From: an uncultured Alphaproteobacteria bacterium | Lineage (GTDB): Bacteria; Pseudomonadota; Alphaproteobacteria; Rickettsiales; UBA1997 | Length of the DNA: 8,281 bases | Assembly (NCBI GenBank): GCA_903858915.1 | Contig: CAIOKL010000255.1 | Location: 1 to 8,281 of the forward strand | Direction: 5' to 3' | Shown here: positions 1 through 6,530 of the stretch, one piece after another | How positions within the stretch are numbered: position 1 is the first letter of the stretch | Layout: each line of letters begins with the position of its first letter | Made by a program: the position numbers and the translations under genes | Notes under the pieces: generated by a model | Told to the model about the DNA's origin: nothing | Databases searched by the model: none | The model's input: only the letters and a program-made list of their open reading frames with translations

Positions 1-224
1 TTTAAAAAACTAAGAATTAATAGCGACTCGAATTTAAATCTAAAATATTTAATAAGTCAAAAAAAATTTATTATTTTATCTCATGATGAGTTACTAAATA
101 ATTGAATTATTAAATACTATTTCAACTTTTTAATTTAGTAATTTATCAAAATATATTTTTAATTTAGCAAAATAAATTATTTATTTGCGATTAATTGTGA
201 AAATAAAATTTAGAATCAGAAATT

Positions 225-1541
225 TTATCTTATTGATAAAGGCACTGGCATTTGGAATAAAGGTGACGGTTGAGTTGAGCGCGAAGAATCATGTTGGCTT
301 TGACTCGATTTAGATTTAACTTCTATAAATCCTGGAGAACCTATTTGAGGGCTTGGAGACGGCATTGGCACTGGCATTGGTAAAACAGCAAGTTGGGAGG
401 TATCTCCAGGATTTTCAAAAGGGGTATATTTGGGGGCATTTTCTATTTGATGAGATTTAACATCTTGCACTGGAGAGGAAGAAGCAGTATAAGTTTGGGG
501 AGTTGTGGCGCCTTGAGGGATAAGGCGCACTGGCATTTGAATGTCTTGAAGATGATTGTCCTTTAATAAAACATTGTCAGCATCAACAACCCTGCCTACA
601 ACAGGCAATATGCCTTCAACAGGCAATATGCTTACAACAGGCAATACACCAAGGGAAACAGGTTTTGGCAAGGTCTCTTCAGGCTTTTTATTTTTTCTAT
701 CCCAAATATCTTTAAAACTTTCACCACCGTCTTCACCGCCGTCTTTGTTATCTTCCTTATATCCATTCTTGTGAAACTTAAATTCATCACAACAATCGAT
801 AAAAATTTTAAGTTTAGATTGCATTCCTGTATCTTCAGAAAAATATTTATTTACCATTTTATTCAACTCTTTTTTTTTGGCATCTAATTCATTTCCTAAT
901 TCACATCCTTCAATTACTTCAGGAGTCACATTTTCATAATATTTACCCGCAACATACTCAACAAATTTAACCATATATTTATTGGGTTTCCCCACTATAA
1001 AACTGTCGTAATCATTATTCTTGTAATCATTATTCCTTGCCATATTTATAAATTCAGCAACTTTAAAATCACCAAAAAGTGGAGTAGATGTTGGTCCATC
1101 AATATAAAGATGCGGACTATTTAAAAAATTTTCTATTGATTTTTTTTCATGCTCATGATTGATTGGTCCCGCAGTTGAAGCATCATCTTCGGGAATTGGG
1201 GAGGTAAATTCTGAACGCTCCCCATCCTCATTATTCAGAACTGAATGATTCTCTGCATTATCTCTCCCCGTGAGCCCTTTTAAATTCCTAAAACCGAATG
1301 TCATAAATTTAAATGATTTATTAGTAGCCCCATATAATACTTGACTTGCTTGAGTTTTCCCTCCAAAAGTTATTGAAGCCCCATATAAAAGTCCACAACC
1401 AACAGTTGAAGCCAGAGCGGCTGAAGCTTGTATAACTCCGACTGACACTGCAAATGCATAACCAAAAAGTGGGGCTCCACTGAAAACGCTCATTGCCCCC
1501 GTAAGTAATCTTGTATATTTTTCAGAACGAGGGTTACGCAT
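225..1541 (-). CDS. Hypothetical membrane-associated protein with repeated, proline-rich C-terminal half
   Basis: I do not recognise this 438-residue protein. Residues about 1-22 are polar to mixed. Residues about 23-60 are hydrophobic and rich in Gly, Ala and Ser, and could form one or two membrane segments. Residues about 90-135 are acidic and low in complexity. Residues about 136-260 look like the only folded soluble part and include a Lys/Glu-rich stretch (219-233) and an adjacent Cys pair (250-251). From about 285 to the end the chain is Pro/Ser/Gln-rich, with ILPV-type repeats (299-315) and several MPV/MPVP motifs. Short tandem duplications encode NNDY[K/D] (170-179) and DGGE (267-274). 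The start is the first ATG of the frame, with no Shine-Dalgarno motif before it. The gene stands alone, divergent from mutM. A surface protein or a secreted host-interaction protein is possible, but that is inference. The ORF length supports a real gene; its function is unknown. Confidence 0.7.
   Translation of the reverse strand: MRNPRSEKYTRLLTGAMSVFSGAPLFGYAFAVSVGVIQASAALASTVGCGLLYGASITFGGKTQASQVLYGATNKSFKFMTFGFRNLKGLTGRDNAENHSVLNNEDGERSEFTSPIPEDDASTAGPINHEHEKKSIENFLNSPHLYIDGPTSTPLFGDFKVAEFINMARNNDYKNNDYDSFIVGKPNKYMVKFVEYVAGKYYENVTPEVIEGCELGNELDAKKKELNKMVNKYFSEDTGMQSKLKIFIDCCDEFKFHKNGYKEDNKDGGEDGGESFKDIWDRKNKKPEETLPKPVSLGVLPVVSILPVEGILPVVGRVVDADNVLLKDNHLQDIQMPVRLIPQGATTPQTYTASSSPVQDVKSHQIENAPKYTPFENPGDTSQLAVLPMPVPMPSPSPQIGSPGFIEVKSKSSQSQHDSSRSTQPSPLFQMPVPLSIR
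598..651. repeat. 18-bp tandem repeat, three copies, inside the hypothetical gene
   Basis: Three consecutive 18-bp units start at 598, 616 and 634 and share the core CAACAGGCAATA. The first two are nearly identical and the third diverges at its end. Read on the minus strand, each unit gives six residues with a LPV core, forming the VLPV-ILPV-ILPV series at residues 299-315. The unit length is a multiple of three, so a change in copy number would keep the frame. Confidence 0.85.
721..744. repeat. 12-bp tandem duplication encoding DGGE twice
   Basis: Two 12-bp units, 721-732 and 733-744, differ at one base (TCACCACCGTCT and TCACCGCCGTCT). On the minus strand they encode the acidic, glycine-rich DGGEDGGE stretch at residues 267-274 of the hypothetical protein. 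Confidence 0.7.
1006..1035. repeat. 15-bp tandem duplication encoding NNDY repeats
   Basis: Two adjacent 15-bp units, 1006-1020 and 1021-1035, share GTAATCATTATTC and differ at one base. They encode NNDYK then NNDYD at residues 170-179. This is another in-frame duplication within the same gene. Confidence 0.75.
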
Positions 1542-1639
1542 AAATTATTTATAGTTAGTTTTAAAATAAAGTTAAAATTCTAAAAAGATTTACAACAACT
1601 TATTTAACATTTGAAAGCTAATTGAATTTATTAACTTAA

Positions 1640-1645
1640 TATAAT
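1640..1645 (+). promoter_or_regulatory. Possible -10 element upstream of mutM
   Basis: A perfect TATAAT lies 78 nt before the mutM start, in the divergent spacer. No well-spaced -35 box is clear: TTGAAA at 1611-1616 is 23 nt away and TTGAAT at 1622-1627 only 12 nt. TATAAT is common by chance in sequence this AT-rich, so this is only a candidate. Confidence 0.22.
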
Positions 1646-1723
1646 AAATTTATTAAAATATATTTTTCAACAAAAATAAAAACTTTAATTTTAAAATTAA
1701 ATTGCTATTTTTTATCAAAAACT

Positions 1724-2536
1724 ATGCCCGAACTTCCTGAGATCGAAACAATAAGAAGAGGCCTCTCTTCAATTACAAATCAAAAAATTCAACAAATTTT
1801 TCGATCTGATAAAAAATTAAGAATTGATAATGATTTGGATTTAAAAAAATTAATCAATCAAAATATTTTATCAATTTATCGCCAAGCGCGCTATTTATTA
1901 ATCGATTTGTCCAACCAACAAACTTTGATTTTACACTTAGGCATGAGCGGTCGCATCACCTTAAGCAAAAATTTTGATAAATTAAAACACGATCATTTTG
2001 CTTGCTGTTTATCAAGTGGCGAATGGTTGATTTACAACGATCCGCGTCGCTTTGGATTTATCGATTTAATCACCACCGAGTCAATTAAAAATCATAAAAT
2101 GTTAAAAAATCTTGGGGTTGAACCGCTTTCCGTCGATTTCAATGAAAAATATCTTTTTGAGCAACTTAAAAATAAAACTTTAAATATAAAAACTGCTTTA
2201 ATGGATAACAAAATTGTTGTCGGAGTTGGCAATATTTATATCAACGAATCACTTTTTGATGCTAGAATTTCACCACTTCGCAACGCAAATTCTTTAAATA
2301 AAAATGAAATAAAAAAACTCGTGGCTTCGATTAAAAAAATTATTGCCAATGCCATTGAAATGGGCGGTTCTTCGATCTCGGATTATCAAAATACTCGCGG
2401 AGAATTGGGTTTTTTTCAAAATTTACACAAGGTTTACGACCGCAATAATCAAAAATGTTTTGATTGTGATTGCAATATTGAAAGAATTGTGCAAAATCAA
2501 AGGTCAAGCTTTTATTGCAAAATGTGTCAAAAATAA
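1724..2536 (+). CDS. mutM: Formamidopyrimidine-DNA glycosylase (MutM/Fpg)
   Basis: This base-excision repair enzyme removes 8-oxoguanine and other oxidised purines from DNA and cuts the resulting abasic site. At 270 residues it is full length. The N-terminus MPELPE supplies the catalytic Pro (P2, exposed after Met removal) and Glu (E3), which fixes the start. HLGMSG (71-76), DPRRFG (106-111) and VGVGNIY (166-172) match the helix-two-turn-helix region and the DNA-contacting residues. The C-terminal zinc finger is complete, C245-x2-C248-x16-C265-x2-C268, with the lesion-binding Arg at 260. One residue is odd: the position matching E. coli Lys57, in the usual RRAKYL segment, is Arg56 here (RQARYL). 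VYDR also replaces the common VYGR at 238-240. The gene is probably co-transcribed with the lipoprotein gene that starts 10 nt after its stop. There is no clear Shine-Dalgarno motif. Confidence 0.97.
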   Translation: MPELPEIETIRRGLSSITNQKIQQIFRSDKKLRIDNDLDLKKLINQNILSIYRQARYLLIDLSNQQTLILHLGMSGRITLSKNFDKLKHDHFACCLSSGEWLIYNDPRRFGFIDLITTESIKNHKMLKNLGVEPLSVDFNEKYLFEQLKNKTLNIKTALMDNKIVVGVGNIYINESLFDARISPLRNANSLNKNEIKKLVASIKKIIANAIEMGGSSISDYQNTRGELGFFQNLHKVYDRNNQKCFDCDCNIERIVQNQRSSFYCKMCQK

Positions 2537-2546
2537 CTTATTTTAT

Positions 2547-2960
2547 ATGATTTTTTCTACTAAATATTTTTCAAAATTTCTTTGCGGATTTTTCTTAATA
2601 ATTTCGTTAAATTCTTGCGCCATTATTTCCAAAAAACCTAGCAATTTATCACCAAAAATTACTGCCGAATTTATTAAAGGAAGCCTTGATATTCCAATCG
2701 CCAAAGGATTAGAAATTATTTCCGATGAAGAGGTTGAATTTGATAGTTCAGCGGGCAGTTTCGCTTCTTCAACTTATCAATCAAAAAACTCGATTGAATC
2801 CATCAAAAAATTTTATTCTGAAACACTTCCACAAATGGGCTGGGATTTAACAGAATTTTCCAATCATTCTTCGACTTTTAAAAGAGAAAATCAAACTCTC
2901 AGAATTGAATTTTCTAAATCGCAAAAACAAACTTTGGCCGTTTTTATTTTAACGAGCTAA
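2547..2960 (+). CDS. Small predicted lipoprotein of unknown function
   Basis: This 137-residue protein has a type II signal peptide: Lys at 6 and 10, a hydrophobic core at about 11-21, and a lipobox-like LNSC with Cys24 as the acylation site. Asn before Ser is slightly unusual. The mature part (about 47-137) looks like one small alpha/beta domain, starting DIPIAKGLEI and containing KKFYSETLPQMGWDL (87-101) and an alternating TLRIEF strand (118-122). The frame is open upstream to 2343 inside mutM, but I chose the ATG at 2547 because it gives a clean signal peptide directly after the mutM stop at 2536. Co-transcription with mutM is likely. The FY...LP..GW pattern resembles small periplasmic or lipoprotein domains I have seen in alphaproteobacteria, but I cannot name the family. 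The mature protein would be anchored to a membrane facing the periplasm. Confidence 0.8.
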   Translation: MIFSTKYFSKFLCGFFLIISLNSCAIISKKPSNLSPKITAEFIKGSLDIPIAKGLEIISDEEVEFDSSAGSFASSTYQSKNSIESIKKFYSETLPQMGWDLTEFSNHSSTFKRENQTLRIEFSKSQKQTLAVFILTS

Positions 2961-3042
2961 AATTTTTCCGCGTTATTCAAAATCCTCATTGCATTCAATT
3001 TGAAATGGTGAACGCAAGCGGATGATAAGCAAAGTGACGAAG

Positions 3043-3091
3043 GTTATTCGCGTTTAAAAAATAGCCTAAACGGCTATTTTTAGCGAATAAC
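3043..3091. terminator. Bidirectional hairpin terminator between convergent genes
   Basis: The 10-bp stem AAAAATAGCC/GGCTATTTTT has a 5-nt loop and is flanked by A runs on one side and T runs on the other, so it reads as an intrinsic terminator on both strands. A 9-bp outer stem encloses it. It would end the mutM-lipoprotein transcript from the left and the mlaE transcript from the right. The T run is short (5 on plus, 6 on minus), so efficiency is uncertain. A second possible stop for the plus strand is the T7 run at 3179-3185. Confidence 0.55.
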
Positions 3092-3167
3092 GGGACAAGG
3101 AGCGAATGCGACGCGGTCCCAGTCGCGGAGTCGTCTTCGAAATCAAAATTTATTTTGATTGAGAAAA
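3043..3167. repeat. Structured dispersed repeat, copy 1
   Basis: This is one of two copies in the window, both in the same orientation. It contains three stems in order. The main hairpin is 3043-3091, with outer arms GTTATTCGC and GCGAATAAC and inner arms AAAAATAGCC and GGCTATTTTT around the loop TAAAC. A second stem pairs GGGAC (3092-3096) with GTCCC (3116-3120). A third pairs AATCAAAAT (3141-3149) with ATTTTGATT (3152-3160). A 41-nt block (3047-3087) is identical to copy 2 (8160-8200), and the outer stem shows compensatory changes. It fills most of the gap between the convergent lipoprotein and mlaE genes. It is richer in GC than its surroundings and has no ORF of note. It resembles a REP/MITE-like element; mobility is not shown. 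Confidence 0.85.
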
Positions 3168-3183
3168 GCGACGAAGCGTTTTT

Positions 3184-3963
3184 TTAATTCCCAAAAAACC
3201 AACCCGTAATTGCGTAATTCATCAATAAAATTAATATCGATGAAGCCACGACGGCGTTGGTTGTGGCAACTCCAACTCCTTCTGCCCCACGCTGAGAATT
3301 ATAACCGAAATAACAACCCGAAGCGCTAATCACAAATCCGAAAAATCCCGCTTTAACTAAACCCGAAACAACATCAATCGTTTCTAAATATTTGAAGGTG
3401 CTGGCCAAATATGGACCCGACGAGAAGCCTAGAGAATAAACGCTTACCAGATATCCTCCCATCACTCCGATAACATCAGCGACTAAAACTAAAAATGGCA
3501 TCATTAAAATTCCTGCCAAAATTCTTGGTGCCACCAAATATTTAAATGGATTGGTTGAGAGGGTTTTTAAAGCATCGATTTGCTCGGTGACACGCATAGT
3601 GCCGATCTCGGCGGCCATAGATGCACCAACCCTTCCCGCCACCATTAATCCCGCTAAAACGGGTCCGAGTTCACGCGTGATCGACAAAACCACGACCGTG
3701 GCGATAGTGCTTTCAGCGTTGAATCGCGAAAAACCCGAATAGCTTTGAAGTGCCAAAACTGCACCCGAAAATATTGCCGTCAAGCCAACAACGGGTAAAG
3801 AAAAATAGCCGATATGCAAAATTTGTTTGAACACTAATTTCGGATAAAAAGGCGGAATAAAACAATTAATAAATCCTTTAAAAGCAAAGCGACATGCCTC
3901 TCCGAGCCTACTAAAATTTGCGACGGTATATTGACCAATTTTTTCAATAAAATTAAAAATCAT
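3184..3963 (-). CDS. mlaE: MlaE-family ABC transporter permease (phospholipid trafficking)
   Basis: This 259-residue integral inner-membrane protein belongs to the MlaE permease family. In the Mla system it pairs with the ATPase MlaF and the MCE protein MlaD to move phospholipids between the two membranes. The family signature is well kept at about residues 94-134: SITRELGPVLAGLMVAGR followed by VGASMAAEIGTMRVTEQIDAL, with the characteristic EQIDAL. About five hydrophobic segments are visible, at roughly 50-72, 100-115, 147-175, 200-220 and 233-256. An amphipathic N-terminal helix precedes them. The length is normal and the C-terminus intact. The stop codon lies at the edge of repeat copy 1. 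No mlaF or mlaD gene follows in this window, where they often would, so the partners must be elsewhere. The gene is divergent from the TonB cluster, and both starts share an 81-nt AT-rich spacer. No Shine-Dalgarno motif is seen. Confidence 0.93.
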   Translation of the reverse strand: MIFNFIEKIGQYTVANFSRLGEACRFAFKGFINCFIPPFYPKLVFKQILHIGYFSLPVVGLTAIFSGAVLALQSYSGFSRFNAESTIATVVVLSITRELGPVLAGLMVAGRVGASMAAEIGTMRVTEQIDALKTLSTNPFKYLVAPRILAGILMMPFLVLVADVIGVMGGYLVSVYSLGFSSGPYLASTFKYLETIDVVSGLVKAGFFGFVISASGCYFGYNSQRGAEGVGVATTNAVVASSILILLMNYAITGWFFGN

Positions 3964-4010
3964 TTTGTTATTTTAAAATTTGTTGCTTGTATTTTTTTTC
4001 TTTAAGTAAA

Positions 4011-4020
4011 TAATATATTA
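4011..4020. promoter_or_regulatory. Possible shared promoter or operator palindrome in the divergent spacer
   Basis: The spacer between mlaE and the TonB cluster holds a perfect 10-bp palindrome, TAATATATTA. It contains TATATT (4014-4019, 5 of 6 to the -10 consensus) about 25 nt before the plus-strand ATG, and the same element reads as a possible -10 on the minus strand. No convincing -35 or classical Fur box is visible. The composition is so AT-rich that this could be chance. Confidence 0.2.
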
Positions 4021-4044
4021 ATAATTTTTAAAACAAATCTTTTG

Positions 4045-4413
4045 ATGAAACAATTAATTTTTACAACAAATTACCGTAATTTTTTCATAAAATTCTTGGC
4101 AATCTTATTGATTTTTTGCCAAGGCTTTGGGCTTTCACACCAATATTTATATGATCTCGAGCTTAACGACAATAAAATTCTTGAGCTAAATAATTTTGAA
4201 AAAATCCCCACCAAAAATAACTCAGAATCGCATCATAAAAATTGTTTTATTTGTCATTTCGTTGAAATTTTACAATTATCAATTGTTAATTTAGCAATTT
4301 TATTTTCATTAAATTTATTCTTTTTAGCAATATTTTTTAACAAAGATTTTTCGTTAAAAATATTCTTAGCAACTACAAACAAGCTCTCGCGCGCCCCTCC
4401 TAAATTGACATAA
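4045..4413 (+). CDS. DUF2946-like small membrane protein, possible metal-handling partner of the receptor
   Basis: This 122-residue protein has two hydrophobic segments (about 14-33 and 75-98) on either side of a hydrophilic loop. The loop carries H63-H64-x2-C67-x2-C70-H71, which could bind a metal. The C-terminus has the SRAPP motif (115-119). From memory, the H-x2-C-x2-C motif plus a terminal RAPP are marks of the DUF2946 family, whose genes often sit beside TonB-dependent receptors linked to copper. The family call and the metal link were not checked by a search. I start it at the ATG at 4045; an in-frame TTG lies just before it at 4042. The receptor gene starts 42 nt after its stop, so the two are probably one operon. 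Its role is unknown: it could be a periplasm-facing metal-binding accessory or sensor protein. Confidence 0.72.
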   Translation: MKQLIFTTNYRNFFIKFLAILLIFCQGFGLSHQYLYDLELNDNKILELNNFEKIPTKNNSESHHKNCFICHFVEILQLSIVNLAILFSLNLFFLAIFFNKDFSLKIFLATTNKLSRAPPKLT

Positions 4414-4455
4414 CATTTTTTAAAAAATCAGTTATAAACCAATTTAATTACTTAC

Positions 4456-6528
4456 ATGAAAAAAATATTTACTCTAATTGCAACCGCTTCTTTATTGGGC
4501 TCTCAAGCTTTTGCGGGCGAACTTAATTACGAAGTCACCGCTAAAAAACTTGACGAATCACGTACCAATTTATCGCCAAAAACTTACGGAACTTCGTATA
4601 ATTTTCAACGCGACAATATCGATAATTTGCCTCGTGGACAAGCTTCGTCGATTAACGAAATATTGTTGCGCGCTCCGGGAGTTTCGCAAGATTCTTACGG
4701 TCAAATTCATGTCCGCAATGATCATAGCAATATTCAATATCGCATCAATGATGTCATAATTCCCGAAGGAATTACCGGCTTCGGACAGGTTCTCGATGCG
4801 CGCTTTATTGACTCCGCCGATTTGTTGACGGGCGCGATGCCCGCGCAATATGGCTACAGAACCGCCGGCGTTGTTGAAATAAAAACCAAAGATCGTGTTT
4901 CCAAAGAAAATTTGGAAAGCGGAGCTTATTCGGAAGCAATCTACGGCTCGAACAGAACCGCAGGTTTGAATCAACAATTTAGTGGCTCGAAAAAAGGTTT
5001 AAATTATTTTTTAAGTGGCTCTTATTTAGAAAATTCTCGCGGTCTTGAAAGCCCAACGGGAGCTAGAAAATCAATTCACAACGACACTAAGCAAGATAAA
5101 TTATTCGGCTATTTTTCTTATGTCCTTGACGCTAAAAAACGCCTTAATGTAATCGTTGCCAACGCTACAAATCGTTATGAAATTCCCAATATTGCTAATC
5201 AAAATTCTAAATATGAATTAGCTAATAATGGCGCGATTAATTCATCGCAAATTAACGAAAATCAAACCGAGGCAAATCGCTTCGCAATCGTGGCTTTACA
5301 AGGCATTACCGAAAGCGAAATTGATTACCAAATTTCGGGTTTTGTGCGTCATAGTGATTTAAAATTTCGTGGCGATAAAGTTGGTGATTTAATTTTTAAC
5401 GGCACCGCTTCAAACATTGATAAATCAAGCTTAAACTCTGGTGTTCAAGCCGATTTTAGCAAAAAAATTAATGATAAAAATATGTTGCGAACCGGCTTGT
5501 ACTTTAGCGATACGGCGATTCGTGATTCACAAAAAAACTTAACTTTTTTTGGAAATGCTGATGGACAAACCTCAACTTCTCCAATTAATATTAATGCAAA
5601 ATCGCTAAAAAATACGCAACTTTATAGTTTATATTTACAAAATGAATATAAGCCAATTGAGAAATTAACGCTAAATGGCGGAGCTAGATTTGACAAGGTT
5701 AACAGCCAAATTAACGCTCAACATTTTAGCCCAAGATTTAATGCGATTTATCAATTAAATGACAAAATTAAATTACATTCGGGTTATTCAAGATTTTTTA
5801 CGGCTCCAAAAGCTGAACTGCTCTCGAATCTTGATATTCAAAGGTTTGAAGGCACAACAAATCAACCAGAAACATTTCGTAATGACAAAGTTAAAGCTGA
5901 AAAAACTGATTATTTTGATGTTGGTTTGAAATATCAAGCCACCAAAGAATTGCATTTTGGAATTGATGGATATTACAAAAATATTCGCGATATGCTCGAC
6001 GAAGGTCAATTCGGTCAAGCCTTGATTTACAAGCCTTTCAACTATGATAAAGCTAAAGTTTATGGTTTAGAATTTTCGAGTGATTACAAAATCAAAAACT
6101 TTAACGCTTTCGCCAATGTTGCTTATCAAAAGGCTCAAGCCAAGGGAATCAACTCTGGACAATATCTTCATGAAGTTGCCGAAGTTGCTTATTCGCAATA
6201 TACTTATTTAAATCCTGATCACGCGCAACGCACAACCGCTTCACTCGGACTCGCTTATAAATTCGTTAAAACCAAAACTAATTTAGGTTTTGATGTGCTT
6301 TATGGTAGCGGACTTAGACGCGGTGAAGCCAACACGCTCAAGATGCCGTCCTATAGTCAATTTAATATTTTTGCCACTCAAAAAATTGAAAAATTCAATT
6401 TGCGTTTGAGTATCAACAATATATTGGACAAAAAATATGCCTTGCGCGACGGCACGGGAATTGGCGTCCAAGCCTCACAATTTGCATCAAGAAGAAGTGC
6501 TTATTTAATTTTATCACGAGAGTTTTAA
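4456..6528 (+). CDS. TonB-dependent outer-membrane receptor
   Basis: This 690-residue outer-membrane gated channel imports a scarce substrate using TonB energy. Residues 1-20 form a Sec signal peptide with cleavage after AFA. A TonB-box-like segment (NYEVTA, 24-29) follows. The plug domain covers about 48-146, with LPRGQASSINEILLRAPGV (58-76), a GQIHVRNDHSNIQYRINDV segment (82-100) and LLTGAMPAQYGYRTAGVVEI (123-142). The rest is an alternating-strand beta barrel. Near the C-terminus are an NNILDKKYALRDGTGIGV stretch and a terminal Phe, as expected for BAM-assembled barrels. The plug wording and the RDGTGIGV tail resemble an alphaproteobacterial and gammaproteobacterial receptor group I recall but cannot name. 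I see no cysteine in the chain, so an OprC-type Cys copper site is absent. The substrate is not determined; the DUF2946-like neighbour hints at a metal. ExbB, ExbD and TonB follow immediately. Confidence 0.95.
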   Translation: MKKIFTLIATASLLGSQAFAGELNYEVTAKKLDESRTNLSPKTYGTSYNFQRDNIDNLPRGQASSINEILLRAPGVSQDSYGQIHVRNDHSNIQYRINDVIIPEGITGFGQVLDARFIDSADLLTGAMPAQYGYRTAGVVEIKTKDRVSKENLESGAYSEAIYGSNRTAGLNQQFSGSKKGLNYFLSGSYLENSRGLESPTGARKSIHNDTKQDKLFGYFSYVLDAKKRLNVIVANATNRYEIPNIANQNSKYELANNGAINSSQINENQTEANRFAIVALQGITESEIDYQISGFVRHSDLKFRGDKVGDLIFNGTASNIDKSSLNSGVQADFSKKINDKNMLRTGLYFSDTAIRDSQKNLTFFGNADGQTSTSPININAKSLKNTQLYSLYLQNEYKPIEKLTLNGGARFDKVNSQINAQHFSPRFNAIYQLNDKIKLHSGYSRFFTAPKAELLSNLDIQRFEGTTNQPETFRNDKVKAEKTDYFDVGLKYQATKELHFGIDGYYKNIRDMLDEGQFGQALIYKPFNYDKAKVYGLEFSSDYKIKNFNAFANVAYQKAQAKGINSGQYLHEVAEVAYSQYTYLNPDHAQRTTASLGLAYKFVKTKTNLGFDVLYGSGLRRGEANTLKMPSYSQFNIFATQKIEKFNLRLSINNILDKKYALRDGTGIGVQASQFASRRSAYLILSREF

Positions 6529-6530
6529 TT

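Noticed and set aside
53..95. Short inverted repeat CTCAT-G-ATGAG in the left non-coding stretch
   Set aside because: A 5-bp stem with a one-base loop cannot form a useful hairpin, and no T run follows; nothing else in 1-224 supports a feature.
556..774. Plus-strand open frame of 72 codons opposite the hypothetical gene
   Set aside because: Its Thr/Ser/Pro/Leu pattern is just the reverse reading of the tandem repeats; the longer minus-strand frame explains the region better.
2343..2546. Upstream in-frame extension of the lipoprotein gene inside mutM
   Set aside because: It overlaps the conserved zinc-finger coding part of mutM in another frame, and the ATG at 2547 gives a proper lipoprotein signal peptide right after the mutM stop.
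3043..3167. CRISPR array or tRNA-like gene in the repeat region
   Set aside because: There is no regular repeat-spacer pattern, and the stems do not make a cloverleaf with an acceptor and anticodon arm.
4415..4428. Perfect 14-bp palindrome ATTTTTTAAAAAAT between the DUF2946-like gene and the receptor gene
   Set aside because: It consists only of an A run and a T run in AT-rich sequence, has no GC stem for a terminator, and matches no known operator, so I give it no function.
4570..4977. Minus-strand open frame of 135 codons opposite the receptor gene
   Set aside because: It lies fully within the conserved signal-proximal and plug coding region of the receptor and has no recognisable domain, so it is a shadow frame.
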